From NCBI GenBank assembly GCA_942490645.1, contig CALNXN010000004.1, positions 1 through 64,000 of the forward strand: 64,000 bases of DNA. Reading direction: 5' to 3'. The DNA is from CALNXN01 sp942490645. GTDB lineage: Bacteria; Pseudomonadota; Alphaproteobacteria; Rhodobacterales; Rhodobacteraceae. The notes beneath the pieces are model-generated. The model had not been told where the DNA came from and did no database searches. It was given only the letters and a program-made list of their open reading frames with translations. This document shows, piece after piece, positions 16,974-26,095 of the stretch; the stretch's first letter is position 1, and each line of letters opens with the position of its first letter. The position numbers were made by a program, and so were the translations under genes.

Positions 16974-17831
16974 TTACTCCGCAGTGAGGGCTTTGATTGC
17001 CTCGGACTTTGACAGGGTTTCGCGCGCGGTTGCAACGTGAAGGTTTTCGACGATCTTGCCGTCCACAACCGCGACCGCCTGCCCTGCCGCAATCGCCGCG
17101 TCATAGGCTTCGATCTGACGCTGCGCGAGGGCCACCTCGTCTTCGGTCGGGGCAAAGGCCGCATTTGCGACATCGACCTGTGCGGGATGGATCAGCGTTT
17201 TTCCGTCGAACCCCATATCGCGTCCTTGCGCGCACTCTTCTGTCAGCCCGTCCTGATCAAGATAGGCGTTGAACACGCCATCCACGATCGCCACGCCGTG
17301 GGCCTTGGCCGCGAGCAGGCACAGACCCAGCCCGGACATCAGCGGCAAGCGGTCTGCGCGGAACCGGGTTTGCAGATCCTTGGCCAGATCGTTTGTGCCC
17401 ATCACCATGCCTTGCAGCTTGGGGTGTGCGGCGATCTGAGCAGCGGCGAGCATACCGGCGGGCGTCTCCATCATCGCCCAAAGCGGGATATCGCCAGTAA
17501 TCGCCGCCAGTGCATCCAGATCAGCGGGCGAGTTGACCTTGGGCAGCAAGATTGCATCGGCTTCCATTTCGGCCGCGGCTTGGGCATCTTCTGCGCCCCA
17601 CTCGGTATCGAGCCCGTTAATGCGGATGATCTTCATCCGCGCGCCGTAGCCGCCGGTTTGCAGTGCCTCGGCCAGCGTCGCACGGCTGGCGGATTTTTCA
17701 TCAGGGCTGACCGCGTCTTCGAGGTCGAAAATGATCGCGTCCACCGGCAACCCGCGCGCTTTGTCCAGCGCCCGCGGCTTGGACCCCGGTATATACAAGA
17801 CGGAACGCAACGGACGGGAAAGGGACGGCAT
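16974..17831 (-). CDS. mcl2: (3S)-malyl-CoA thioesterase / CitE-like CoA lyase homologue
   Basis: CitE-family TIM-barrel protein, 285 residues from the ATG at 17831 (AGGAG upstream). It carries SVLYIPGSKPRALDKARGLP, IIFDLEDAVSPDEK, METPAGML, GTNDLAKDL and GFDGKTLIHPAQVDVAN, all family hallmarks. The form starting MPSLSRPLRSVLYIPGSK corresponds to Mcl2, which hydrolyses (S)-malyl-CoA to malate in Rhodobacter, rather than to the longer lyase Mcl1. It leads the minus-strand run mcl2-nnrU-DUF1737-mch, so the pathway context fits. A lyase or lactyl-CoA-type activity cannot be excluded from sequence alone. Confidence 0.85.
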   Translation of the reverse strand: MPSLSRPLRSVLYIPGSKPRALDKARGLPVDAIIFDLEDAVSPDEKSASRATLAEALQTGGYGARMKIIRINGLDTEWGAEDAQAAAEMEADAILLPKVNSPADLDALAAITGDIPLWAMMETPAGMLAAAQIAAHPKLQGMVMGTNDLAKDLQTRFRADRLPLMSGLGLCLLAAKAHGVAIVDGVFNAYLDQDGLTEECAQGRDMGFDGKTLIHPAQVDVANAAFAPTEDEVALAQRQIEAYDAAIAAGQAVAVVDGKIVENLHVATARETLSKSEAIKALTAE

Positions 17832-18160
17832 GACAGGCTCCTGACGGGGTGGATTAGTATTAATGTTGCGCGGAAATGGGCATTTTTTACCCAAAACTTC
17901 AAGGGCATTCGCGCCGCATCGCAGCAAATATCAAATTCGCGACGTTTCCGCGCGGACCATTAACCATTATTTCAAGGGTTTCGCAGAAGTTGATGGCGTC
18001 GGATATCCAAAAGGGAGGCCGTTTCAGCAAGCCCGCTGAAGGCAAAACGGAGGAGACACCGGCATTGATCTTGAACCGGGGCCGCCCGGTCATCACCGGG
18101 AAAACCCGGATGGGCCAGATGACAGCGGGTGCCGCCTTTTTGAAATGAAGGCAGACACGA
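17832..18160. other. divergent intergenic region
   Basis: About 330 bases between mcl2 (minus) and a small secreted-protein gene (plus). The mcl2 ribosome site lies at its left edge. Imperfect inverted repeats occur at about 18020-18055 and 18075-18115. No gene or named element was recognised; it should contain both promoters. Confidence 0.4.
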
Positions 18161-18484
18161 ATGACACGCACATCCAAATTCCTGCACCTCGGTGCATTGA
18201 CCGCAGCCGCCACACTGTTTGTGGCCTCCGACGCCCTCGCACAAAGCGGCAATTGCGCCCCGCGTGACGCCGTGGTGGAACGTCTGGCCGAGGGCTATGG
18301 CGAAAGTCGCCAATCCATGGGCCTGGGCGCCAACAACGCCGTAATCGAGGTGTTCGCATCCGAGGAAACCGGCACTTGGACCATTACCGTTACCACTCCG
18401 AACGGGCTGACCTGCCTTGTGGCTTCGGGCCAATCCTATGAAACACTGGCAGAGGCTCTGCCCGCCAAAGGCAACGACGCCTGA
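18161..18484 (+). CDS. small secreted protein of unknown function
   Basis: A 107-residue protein with a clean signal peptide (hydrophobic core LGALTAAATLFVAS, cut after DALAQ). The mature part is about 79 residues with two cysteines, one near the N-terminus (SGNCAPRDAVVERL) and one near the C-terminus (LTCLVASGQSY), which could form a disulphide in the periplasm. The pattern is common among Rhodobacterales hypothetical proteins, but no function is known. It converges on the TauE/SafE permease gene. Confidence 0.75.
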   Translation: MTRTSKFLHLGALTAAATLFVASDALAQSGNCAPRDAVVERLAEGYGESRQSMGLGANNAVIEVFASEETGTWTITVTTPNGLTCLVASGQSYETLAEALPAKGNDA

Positions 18485-18494
18485 TCTTTCCTTG

Positions 18495-18518
18495 CAAGAA
18501 GCGGTCGATCGCTTCTTG
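18495..18518. terminator. stem-loop between convergent genes
   Basis: Nine-base arms CAAGAAGCG and CGCTTCTTG with loop GTCGAT, directly after the small secreted-protein gene and before the end of the oppositely oriented permease gene. It lacks a strong T-run, so it is a likely but not certain bidirectional terminator. Confidence 0.45.
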
Positions 18519-18603
18519 GTCACAGGCGCACCTGTCGAGCAGGCCTGCGCAGCATTGATCCAAAACTCAGGCTCAGGCGGATGCGACCCCGCCTTGCCTT
18601 GCT

Positions 18604-19359
18604 TTAGCTTAACGCATCCCATATCAGCTTGCTGCCTGTCACGCTGAGCAGCACATATGTCAGCGCAAAAAACAACCGCTCGGGCACCAAATGGTGCGCG
18701 CGCACCCCTAGCCACGCCCCCAAAAGGGCAAAAGGTGCCAGAGCCAGATTGGCCCATGCGGTCTGAACCGTGAACAGCCCCAAAAATGCATACGGGATGA
18801 ACTTGGCGATGTTGATCGCCCAGAACACCAGCACTGTCGTCGCCTGAAATCGCGTCTTGTCGATCCCGAGCGACAATAGATAGACGGCCGCCGGTGGCCC
18901 GCCCGCATGGCTGACAAAGCTGGTAAAGCCGGCCACGGCACCTGCCAACGCCCCGGCCCAACCAGGCAAGGCGCGTGACGCGGCCCGCACCCACCCGCGC
19001 GCTTCGGCCAGTTTCCAAAAAACGAAAGCCAGCGATATCGCCCCAATCAGAAAACGGAACACGTCCGGTTCCGCAATTCGGTAAAGGGCGGCCCCCAGCG
19101 CCACCCCCGGCAACCCGCCCAAGATCAGCAGCACCGCCGCGCGGGCGTCCCATTTGCGCCAGTATGGTCTTAGCGTGCTGACATCAATCAGCATCAAAAG
19201 CGGCAGCATGACCCCCAGCGCCAAGCCCGGATCAATCACCAACGCCAAGATCGAGGCGGATGCAAATGCCGCGCCGGACCCGAATCCTCCCTTCGACACG
19301 CCTGCAAACATCACTGCCGGGCCTGCAATCAGAAAGAACGTCAGATCAAGCGTCAGCAT
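18604..19359 (-). CDS. TauE/SafE-family sulfite/organic anion exporter
   Basis: A 251-residue inner-membrane permease of the TauE/SafE (DUF81) family. The signature GVSKGGFGSGAAFASASILA is near the N-terminus and SFVSHAGGPPAAVYLL in the second half. The ATG at 19359 is chosen because upstream in-frame sequence is not hydrophobic and not family-like. Family members export sulfite or sulfoacetate or move other anions. The lyase at 8254 could release sulfite, but this gene is about 9 kb away and not in the same operon, so a link is speculative. Confidence 0.87.
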   Translation of the reverse strand: MLTLDLTFFLIAGPAVMFAGVSKGGFGSGAAFASASILALVIDPGLALGVMLPLLMLIDVSTLRPYWRKWDARAAVLLILGGLPGVALGAALYRIAEPDVFRFLIGAISLAFVFWKLAEARGWVRAASRALPGWAGALAGAVAGFTSFVSHAGGPPAAVYLLSLGIDKTRFQATTVLVFWAINIAKFIPYAFLGLFTVQTAWANLALAPFALLGAWLGVRAHHLVPERLFFALTYVLLSVTGSKLIWDALS

Positions 19360-19576
19360 AAAGCTCTCGTTGGGTGTCGTTGAGGTGGCATACACACAGG
19401 CAGGCCATTCCGGCCCACTGAAGCGGAATTTCCCAGCAACAGCAATCCACTTGACCGTCAGCCGTACCCAGAGAGATGCAACGCATGATGCCGCACAGCA
19501 GCAGGCGTGCTTGCGCAGAGCGCGCGGATTGGTATAGCACAGGCGCAATTTCAACCGAACACCGGAGAGAACTCTC

Positions 19577-20539
19577 ATGGCCAGACCCAAGATTGCGCTG
19601 ATCGGCGCAGGTCAAATCGGCGGCACGCTCGCACATTTGGCGGCCCTCAAAGAACTCGGCGACGTCGTCTTGTTCGACATCGCCGAAGGTATCCCTGAAG
19701 GCAAAGCCCTCGACATCGCAGAAAGCGGCCCCTCGGCAAAGTTCGACGCAAAAATGTCCGGCACCCAGTCTTATGCGGACATCGCGGGCGCGGATGTGTG
19801 CATCGTGACGGCCGGTGTCGCGCGCAAACCCGGCATGAGCCGTGACGACCTGTTGGGCATCAACCTCAAGGTCATGAAATCCGTCGGCGAAGGCATCCGC
19901 GATCATGCGCCCGATGCGTTCGTGATCTGCATCACCAACCCGCTGGATGCGATGGTCTGGGCGTTGCGCGAATTCTCCGGTCTGCCAACGGAAAAGGTCT
20001 GTGGCATGGCGGGTGTTTTGGATTCCGCGCGGTTCCGTCACTTCCTTGCGGATGAATTCGATGTGTCCATGAAGGACGTAACCGCCTTCGTTCTGGGCGG
20101 GCATGGCGATACGATGGTGCCGCTGGTCCGCTACTCGACCGTTGCAGGTATCCCTCTGCCAGACCTGATCAAGATGGGCTGGACCACGCAGGAGAAAATG
20201 GACGCGATCGTGCAGCGCACCCGTGACGGCGGCGCCGAAATCGTTGGCCTTTTGAAAACCGGTTCGGCGTTTTATGCACCCGCCACTTCAGCCATCGAAA
20301 TGGCCGAAAGCTATCTCAAGGACCAAAAACGCGTGCTGCCGTGTGCCGCGTACGTGGATGGCGCCTATGGCTTGGACGGGTTTTACGTTGGCGTGCCCAC
20401 AGTAATCGGCGCAGGCGGCATCGAACGCGTCGTCGAGATTTCGATGAACAAGGACGAGCAGGCCATGTTCGACAGTTCCGTCAATGCTGTCAAAGGCCTG
20501 GTTGAAGCGTGCAAAGGCATCGACAACAGCCTTGCATGA
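19577..20539 (+). CDS. mdh: malate dehydrogenase
   Basis: NAD-dependent malate dehydrogenase of the LDH-like type, 320 residues. The Rossmann motif is IALIGAGQIGGTLAHLA; the catalytic histidine is in LGGHGDTMVPL; substrate-binding arginines lie in AGVARKPGMSRDDLL. It catalyses malate to oxaloacetate in the TCA cycle and opens the TCA gene block. A strong hairpin terminator lies 46 bases after its stop, so it is probably transcribed apart from sucC. Confidence 0.95.
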   Translation: MARPKIALIGAGQIGGTLAHLAALKELGDVVLFDIAEGIPEGKALDIAESGPSAKFDAKMSGTQSYADIAGADVCIVTAGVARKPGMSRDDLLGINLKVMKSVGEGIRDHAPDAFVICITNPLDAMVWALREFSGLPTEKVCGMAGVLDSARFRHFLADEFDVSMKDVTAFVLGGHGDTMVPLVRYSTVAGIPLPDLIKMGWTTQEKMDAIVQRTRDGGAEIVGLLKTGSAFYAPATSAIEMAESYLKDQKRVLPCAAYVDGAYGLDGFYVGVPTVIGAGGIERVVEISMNKDEQAMFDSSVNAVKGLVEACKGIDNSLA

Positions 20540-20584
20540 TCTGTTGGGCGTCCGACCCAACGCCATAGTCAGATGATCACATAA

Positions 20585-20622
20585 AAAAGGGCAGCCTCAG
20601 CAATCGCCGGGGCTGCCCTTTT
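20585..20622 (+). terminator. rho-independent terminator after mdh
   Basis: Perfect 12-base arms AAAAGGGCAGCC and GGCTGCCCTTTT with a 14-base loop. The T-run is inside the right arm for the plus strand, and the left arm's A-run gives a T-run on the other strand, so it can act in both directions. Confidence 0.85.
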
Positions 20623-20836
20623 GTTCAAATACACCATGGTCACCGAATTTGAGGCAGCCCGGAGTCTACGCCTGCGAATATAAATACGCAGATTGCTAAA
20701 ATGATCACGGCTCTCATGCCCGATCCCCACTCTAAAAAGTCCCACTCTGCCATGCGAAATCTGCACGGCACGCTTGATTGTCACGCCGCATTTCGGCCAC
20801 AATCAAGCCACAATTAAGCCTTTTCTCGTTCCGGTA

Positions 20837-20857
20837 GTGGAAACAAATTGTTTCCAC
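20837..20857. promoter_or_regulatory. 21-bp perfect palindrome upstream of sucC
   Basis: Arms GTGGAAACAA and TTGTTTCCAC around a single central A, a perfect 10-base inverted repeat. It lies 269 bases before sucC. The length and symmetry are those of a dimeric repressor or activator site; the protein is not identified. Confidence 0.6.
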
Positions 20858-20980
20858 ATCTTATGCCGCCCCGAAGAGCAAACAATCACAAGTACCTCGA
20901 AAGTTTCGCGATAGATCAGTGACCCAATATACCTGATTTTCCCGGATCGAATCACTGGTACGCCCCGTCGGAGCAAATCT

Positions 20981-21011
20981 TGTGATCACAGGATTTTGGC
21001 GTGTGATCACA
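20981..21011. promoter_or_regulatory. tandem TGTGATCACA operators upstream of sucC
   Basis: The palindrome TGTGATCACA occurs at 20981-20990 and 21002-21011, with centres 21 bases apart, i.e. two helical turns on the same DNA face. The half-sites resemble CRP-type TGTGA/TCACA but lack the six-base spacer, which fits a GntR-like or other compact dimer better. Position, about 115-145 bases before sucC, suggests control of the suc operon. Confidence 0.6.
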
Positions 21012-21126
21012 AAAACTGCATTTCTGCCGAAATCGGTACAAAACTTGGAAAACTGTTTTTGATCAGCGCATCACGGATCGTATACCCGCTACTGACAGCC
21101 AACACATCAGGACGGGACCACATTCC

Positions 21127-22320
<1,194 letters not shown>

Positions 22321-22325
22321 AGACA

Positions 22326-23324
22326 ATGGCAGGCGCTTTGTCCTTCCACGCTTTGGCGGCCAGATTTGCTCTGGGCAGCATCCTGGTTGCATTATCTGCT
22401 CCGCAAGGCCACGCCGAGTTTGCGGACAACCGGTCATTGATGTTTATCTTTGATCAATGTGCCGATAGCCATCCGAGCTTCGACACGATCGCGCAAAGCG
22501 CCAACGCCTATGGTTTTGACAGCTCCGAGCTCGCACCCGGGCATATCCGCTACAACAACCCCGTTGAGCACCCAAACAGCTTTCTCGAAGTCAAAAGCCT
22601 TGAAAACGGCTCAAGTCACTGCATCGCTTATAACGCCAACGTCCCTGTCTCAAAGGCGATAGCAGATTTCAATCTTCTCGTTCTGCCGCATCTCAAATTC
22701 GGCACCCCGATTGAGACTGCCGTCGAAAACAGCGCGCTGGCATACCAGTTCTCCGGAATGCTTTACGACCTTTGGGTTTATATTTCCCCATTGCAGGGCG
22801 GTGGGTCAGCGATGATCGTACAAGTGGCCAATGCAGATCAAAACACCGCCGACAGCCTTACCCTGAACGGACAGGAGATAAACTGGCGGCCGAGCGGAGG
22901 TGTGCCCAGTTCGGATTTTCGCATCGCGTTTGGTTTCTTTTGCATGGGCGCGATACCAAATTTTGAAAACAGTGTGCCAGCGATGCGCAACACCGGCGCG
23001 GTTGTGCAACCGATCGGAAATGGACAATCGGTTTCCTGGCCGGGTGCTTCGGTGTCATTCTACCTTGAAAGCGCGACTGCATCGACTCCAGGCCAGTGCC
23101 AAATCTCAAGTCCAGATGTCTCGCTTGCCGAGATCAATGGGATCGGTCGTACTCAACTCTCCGATTTAGGCAACGAAGAAGACCAGTCCGACGGGACACG
23201 AGTTTGGCGGTTCCCCGATGCTCGTTTCGGTAACCCCGGAGCGTTGGCCTATTCGTTCACAATACCGGGCTCCGACACCCACGGGTTGGCCATTCAGATG
23301 AACGACATTGATCGGGATCAATAA
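22326..23324 (+). CDS. secreted protein of unknown function inserted between sucC and sucD
   Basis: A 332-residue protein with an N-terminal signal peptide (hydrophobic LAARFALGSILVALS, cut near GHAEF), so it is probably periplasmic or exported. The mature protein has few cysteines, among them FIFDQCADSHPS and HCIAYNANVPVSKA, a middle part YQFSGMLYDLWVYISPLQGG, and a beta-rich C-terminal half (VSFYLESATASTPGQC). No known domain was recognised. Its N-terminal region shares a weak D-x-C ... GF ... C-x-A pattern with the secreted protein at 24118. It starts six bases after sucC and overlaps the next gene by one base, so it belongs to the suc transcript. Confidence 0.75.
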   Translation: MAGALSFHALAARFALGSILVALSAPQGHAEFADNRSLMFIFDQCADSHPSFDTIAQSANAYGFDSSELAPGHIRYNNPVEHPNSFLEVKSLENGSSHCIAYNANVPVSKAIADFNLLVLPHLKFGTPIETAVENSALAYQFSGMLYDLWVYISPLQGGGSAMIVQVANADQNTADSLTLNGQEINWRPSGGVPSSDFRIAFGFFCMGAIPNFENSVPAMRNTGAVVQPIGNGQSVSWPGASVSFYLESATASTPGQCQISSPDVSLAEINGIGRTQLSDLGNEEDQSDGTRVWRFPDARFGNPGALAYSFTIPGSDTHGLAIQMNDIDRDQ

Positions 23325-24121
23325 TGCTCCAACCCGCTCCATATCGCCCCTGCCCTCTGTGTGGCAGCATGGACTGCGCCCCGGAAAAGGCCTATTCGCC
23401 AGATCCGTGGCAGGTGGTGACGTGCGGAAAATGCGCAATGACTTATTTGCGCAATCCGGTGGCCTATGACGCGCTGGAGGAAGATTTCGCTTGGGAAAAG
23501 ACCTATGTCGCCAAGGCGGAAGCTTCCAAAGGTTCCACCCCCGCGAGCCGCGCAATGCGCACTATCCGTGGCAAACTGGGGCTGTTGCACCGCGACAAAC
23601 AGGCCAAGTTTCGGCAGTGGTTCAATGATGGGCATGTGTTGGATATCGGCTGCGGCACCGGCACCCGGATCGAACCACCGATGACCCCTTACGGCATCGA
23701 GCTGAGCACCGGCCTGCACGCGCAGGCCGATCAGATCATGCGCAGTCGGGGCGGCTATTGCGTCAAGGGTGCCGGAGCAGAGGCGATCTGGGAATTTGAC
23801 GAGGGCCAGCTCGATGGTGTCGTGATGTTTTCGTACCTTGAGCATGAAACCGACGTGCTGGGCGTGCTCAAGGGGGCGTATCGCGCGCTCAAGAAAACGG
23901 GTGCGGTGTTCATCCGCGTGCCAAACTTCGGCAGCCTGAACCGCCGTGTGATCGGACCCAAATGGTGCGGGTTCCGCTATCCCGATCATGTCAATTATTT
24001 CACGCTGGCCACTTTGAAAGACGCGGCCAAGCGCGCTGGGTTTTCCACGCAGCTGATCAATTCGGTGAGCTTGCCGGTGGATGACAATGTGACCGTCCTT
24101 CTCAGAAAGGCCGCCGCATGA
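23324..24121 (+). CDS. class I methyltransferase with N-terminal zinc ribbon
   Basis: A 265-residue protein. The N-terminus has a CPLCGS knuckle near residue 10 and CGKC near 36, the two halves of a zinc ribbon as found in many Methyltransf_23-type enzymes. Motif I is VLDIGCGTGTRI, followed by GIELSTGLHAQA and the later FSYLEHETDVLGVLKGAYRA and GAVFIRVPNFGSLN. The C-terminus (FRYPDHVNYFTLATLKDAAK) also fits that group. Substrates in this group are often sugars or lipids. It overlaps genes on both sides, so it is co-translated with the two secreted proteins inside the suc operon. Confidence 0.85.
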   Translation: MLQPAPYRPCPLCGSMDCAPEKAYSPDPWQVVTCGKCAMTYLRNPVAYDALEEDFAWEKTYVAKAEASKGSTPASRAMRTIRGKLGLLHRDKQAKFRQWFNDGHVLDIGCGTGTRIEPPMTPYGIELSTGLHAQADQIMRSRGGYCVKGAGAEAIWEFDEGQLDGVVMFSYLEHETDVLGVLKGAYRALKKTGAVFIRVPNFGSLNRRVIGPKWCGFRYPDHVNYFTLATLKDAAKRAGFSTQLINSVSLPVDDNVTVLLRKAAA

Positions 24122-24654
24122 CCCCGTTTCAGCGCATCAATCTGACCGTCGGTATGATCATCCTCGTGGTCTTGAGCGCAGCCGCCGTGCGCGCGCAAAC
24201 CTTTCAGGACGCCGTACGGGCAAATTTCGTGCTGGCCACGGACCTGTGCCTCAGCGTGATGATCCAGCGGACCCTACCCGCCACGGCCTTCGGAACGGCC
24301 GGGTTTACCTATCAGACTGTGGACCGTGGCGTGAACCAATACGGGATTCATCGCGGCTATGACCATTATTTTGATGCCCCCGCCGAAACTGCGCGCGCCG
24401 AGGTCGACGATCCCAACCGCATCGCGGGCTTGTGTTATGCCTTCACCGCCCATCTGTCGCTGCCCGAGGCCAGCCAGCTTGTGGCCGGTCTCATCACACA
24501 GCGCTACCCATCCGTTGACAGCAGCAGACCCAACCAGTGGGTCATTCGCGCAGGAGAGTTGCCCCTGATCGTCAACATCTCGCAAGGCTCAAATACGGCG
24601 CAACTGGCTGCAGGGCCAAACGCCGTCTCCGTTTCAATGACATATCCCGGATAA
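24118..24654 (+). CDS. secreted protein of unknown function, possible paralogue of the 22326 product
   Basis: A 178-residue protein with an N-terminal signal (hydrophobic LTVGMIILVVLSAAAV, cut near RAQ). The mature domain carries VLATDLCLSVMIQ, TAFGTAGFTYQTVD and IAGLCYAFTAHLSLPEASQL, a two-cysteine arrangement similar in spacing to the protein at 22326. It overlaps the methyltransferase stop (ATGA) and ends 20 bases before sucD. No known domain. Confidence 0.72.
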   Translation: MTPFQRINLTVGMIILVVLSAAAVRAQTFQDAVRANFVLATDLCLSVMIQRTLPATAFGTAGFTYQTVDRGVNQYGIHRGYDHYFDAPAETARAEVDDPNRIAGLCYAFTAHLSLPEASQLVAGLITQRYPSVDSSRPNQWVIRAGELPLIVNISQGSNTAQLAAGPNAVSVSMTYPG

Positions 24655-24674
24655 CCAAACCAAAGGACCAACCA

Positions 24675-25563
24675 ATGGCCGTACTCATCGACGAAAACAC
24701 CAAAGTCATCTGTCAGGGGCTCACCGGCTCTCAGGGCACGTTCCACACGGAACAGGCGATTGCTTACGGCACCAAAATGGTTGGCGGCGTGACCCCCGGC
24801 AAGGGCGGCCAAACGCATCTGGACCTTCCGGTCTTTAACTCCGTGCACGAGGCACGCCACGTCACGCAGGCCAATGCGAGCGTGATCTACGTGCCGCCCC
24901 CCTTTGCTGCGGATTCCATTCTGGAAGCCATCGACGCGGAGATGGAGCTGATCGTGTGCATCACAGAAGGCATTCCTGTTCTGGACATGATGCGTGTCCA
25001 GCGCGCGCTTGAGGGATCCAAATCCCGGCTGATCGGGCCGAATTGCCCCGGTGTGATTACTCCCGATGCGTGCAAAATCGGTATTATGCCGGGTCATATC
25101 CACAAACGCGGGTCCTGCGGTGTGGTCTCACGCTCCGGCACGCTGACCTATGAGGCCGTCAAGCAAACAACCGATCTGGGGCTGGGGCAATCGTCGGCCG
25201 TGGGCATTGGCGGCGACCCGATCAAAGGGACCGAGCATATCGACGTTTTGGAAATGTTTTTGGCCGACCCCGAAACCACAGTCGATCATCATGATCGGCG
25301 AGATCGGCGGCTCCGCCGAGGAAGACGCGGCACAGTTCTTGGCAGATGAAAAGAAAAAGGGCCGCTGGAAGCCCACCGCTGGATTCATTGCGGGCCGCAC
25401 AGCTCCTCCGGGTCGCCGCATGGGCCATGCCGGCGCAATCGTTGCGGGCGGCAAAGGTGGTGCAGAAGACAAAATCGAAGCTATGCGTGCCGCTGGCATC
25501 GTGGTCGCCGACAGCCCCGCCACGCTGGGCGAAGCGGTGCAGGAAGCGATTGCAAAGGGGTAA
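24675..25563 (+). pseudogene. sucD: succinyl-CoA synthetase alpha subunit with a single frameshift
   Basis: The first frame (MAVLIDENTKVICQGLTGSQ) covers the CoA-binding domain, GGVTPGKGGQTHLDLPVFN, GPNCPGVITP and VGIGGDPIKGTEHIDVLEMF. One extra base in ACCACAGTCGATC near 25280 then shifts the frame, and the rest, IIMIGEIGGSAEEDAAQFLA, through AGRTAPPGRRMGHAGAIVAG with the phospho-histidine, continues to the stop at 25561. Removing one base gives a normal enzyme of about 295 residues. Since TCA flux needs SucD and no other copy is visible here, a sequencing error is the simplest reading. Confidence 0.93.
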
Positions 25564-25564
25564 C

Positions 25565-26095
25565 ATGACCTTCGCCGACGCCATCAGGACGTGCTTTCGC
25601 AAGTACATCACCTTCTCCGGTCGCGCCACGCGGTCGGAGTATTGGTGGTTTTTCCTGTTTGGCATTCTTGGCAATATCGTGACCGGTATATTCGACGGGG
25701 TGCTTTTCGACAGTGTGACCATCGAAAGCGATGTCACCGATACCAGTGCCAGCGTTCGGGCCGAGAATACCGGCCCCATTGGCGCGCTGTTTGCGCTCGT
25801 CATTTTGATCCCGTCCCTCGCCGTTGGCTGGCGGCGGATGCACGACACCGGTCGCTCGGGCCTCTATCTGCTTTATCCGATCATCGTCATGGTCGGGATC
25901 GGGCTGTTTCTGTCGATCTTTGGCGACTTCGGCTTGACAGAACCCGGCCAACTGACCGGGCCCGTTGCTCTGATCACAGTGCTCGCCATGATCGTCCTGC
26001 TCATCTCGCCTTTCCTTGTCCTTTGGTGGCTCACCCGCCCCTCCCAACCCGGCCCCAATCCTTACGGTCCCAACCCACATGAGGTGTCTCCATGA
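25565..26095 (+). CDS. DUF805 membrane protein
   Basis: A 176-residue inner-membrane protein of the DUF805 family. The family opening (FRKYITFSGRATRSEYWWF) and the GWRRMHDTGRSGLYLL block are present, with about four membrane helices and a proline-rich C-terminus (RPSQPGPNPYGPNP). The ATG at 25565 lies one base after the sucD stop, and its stop overlaps sucA (ATGA), so it is tightly coupled to the TCA genes. Function unknown. Confidence 0.9.
   Translation: MTFADAIRTCFRKYITFSGRATRSEYWWFFLFGILGNIVTGIFDGVLFDSVTIESDVTDTSASVRAENTGPIGALFALVILIPSLAVGWRRMHDTGRSGLYLLYPIIVMVGIGLFLSIFGDFGLTEPGQLTGPVALITVLAMIVLLISPFLVLWWLTRPSQPGPNPYGPNPHEVSP

Larger units (their letters stand above)
20540..21126. promoter_or_regulatory. 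sucC leader and promoter region
   Basis: Nearly 590 bases between mdh and sucC without a credible gene. After the terminator at 20585-20622 it is AT-richer than the genes around it and holds a 21-bp dyad (20837-20857) and two TGTGATCACA copies (20981-21011). A further TGATCACA at 20573-20580 resembles the same half. This looks like a heavily regulated promoter for the suc operon. Confidence 0.6.
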
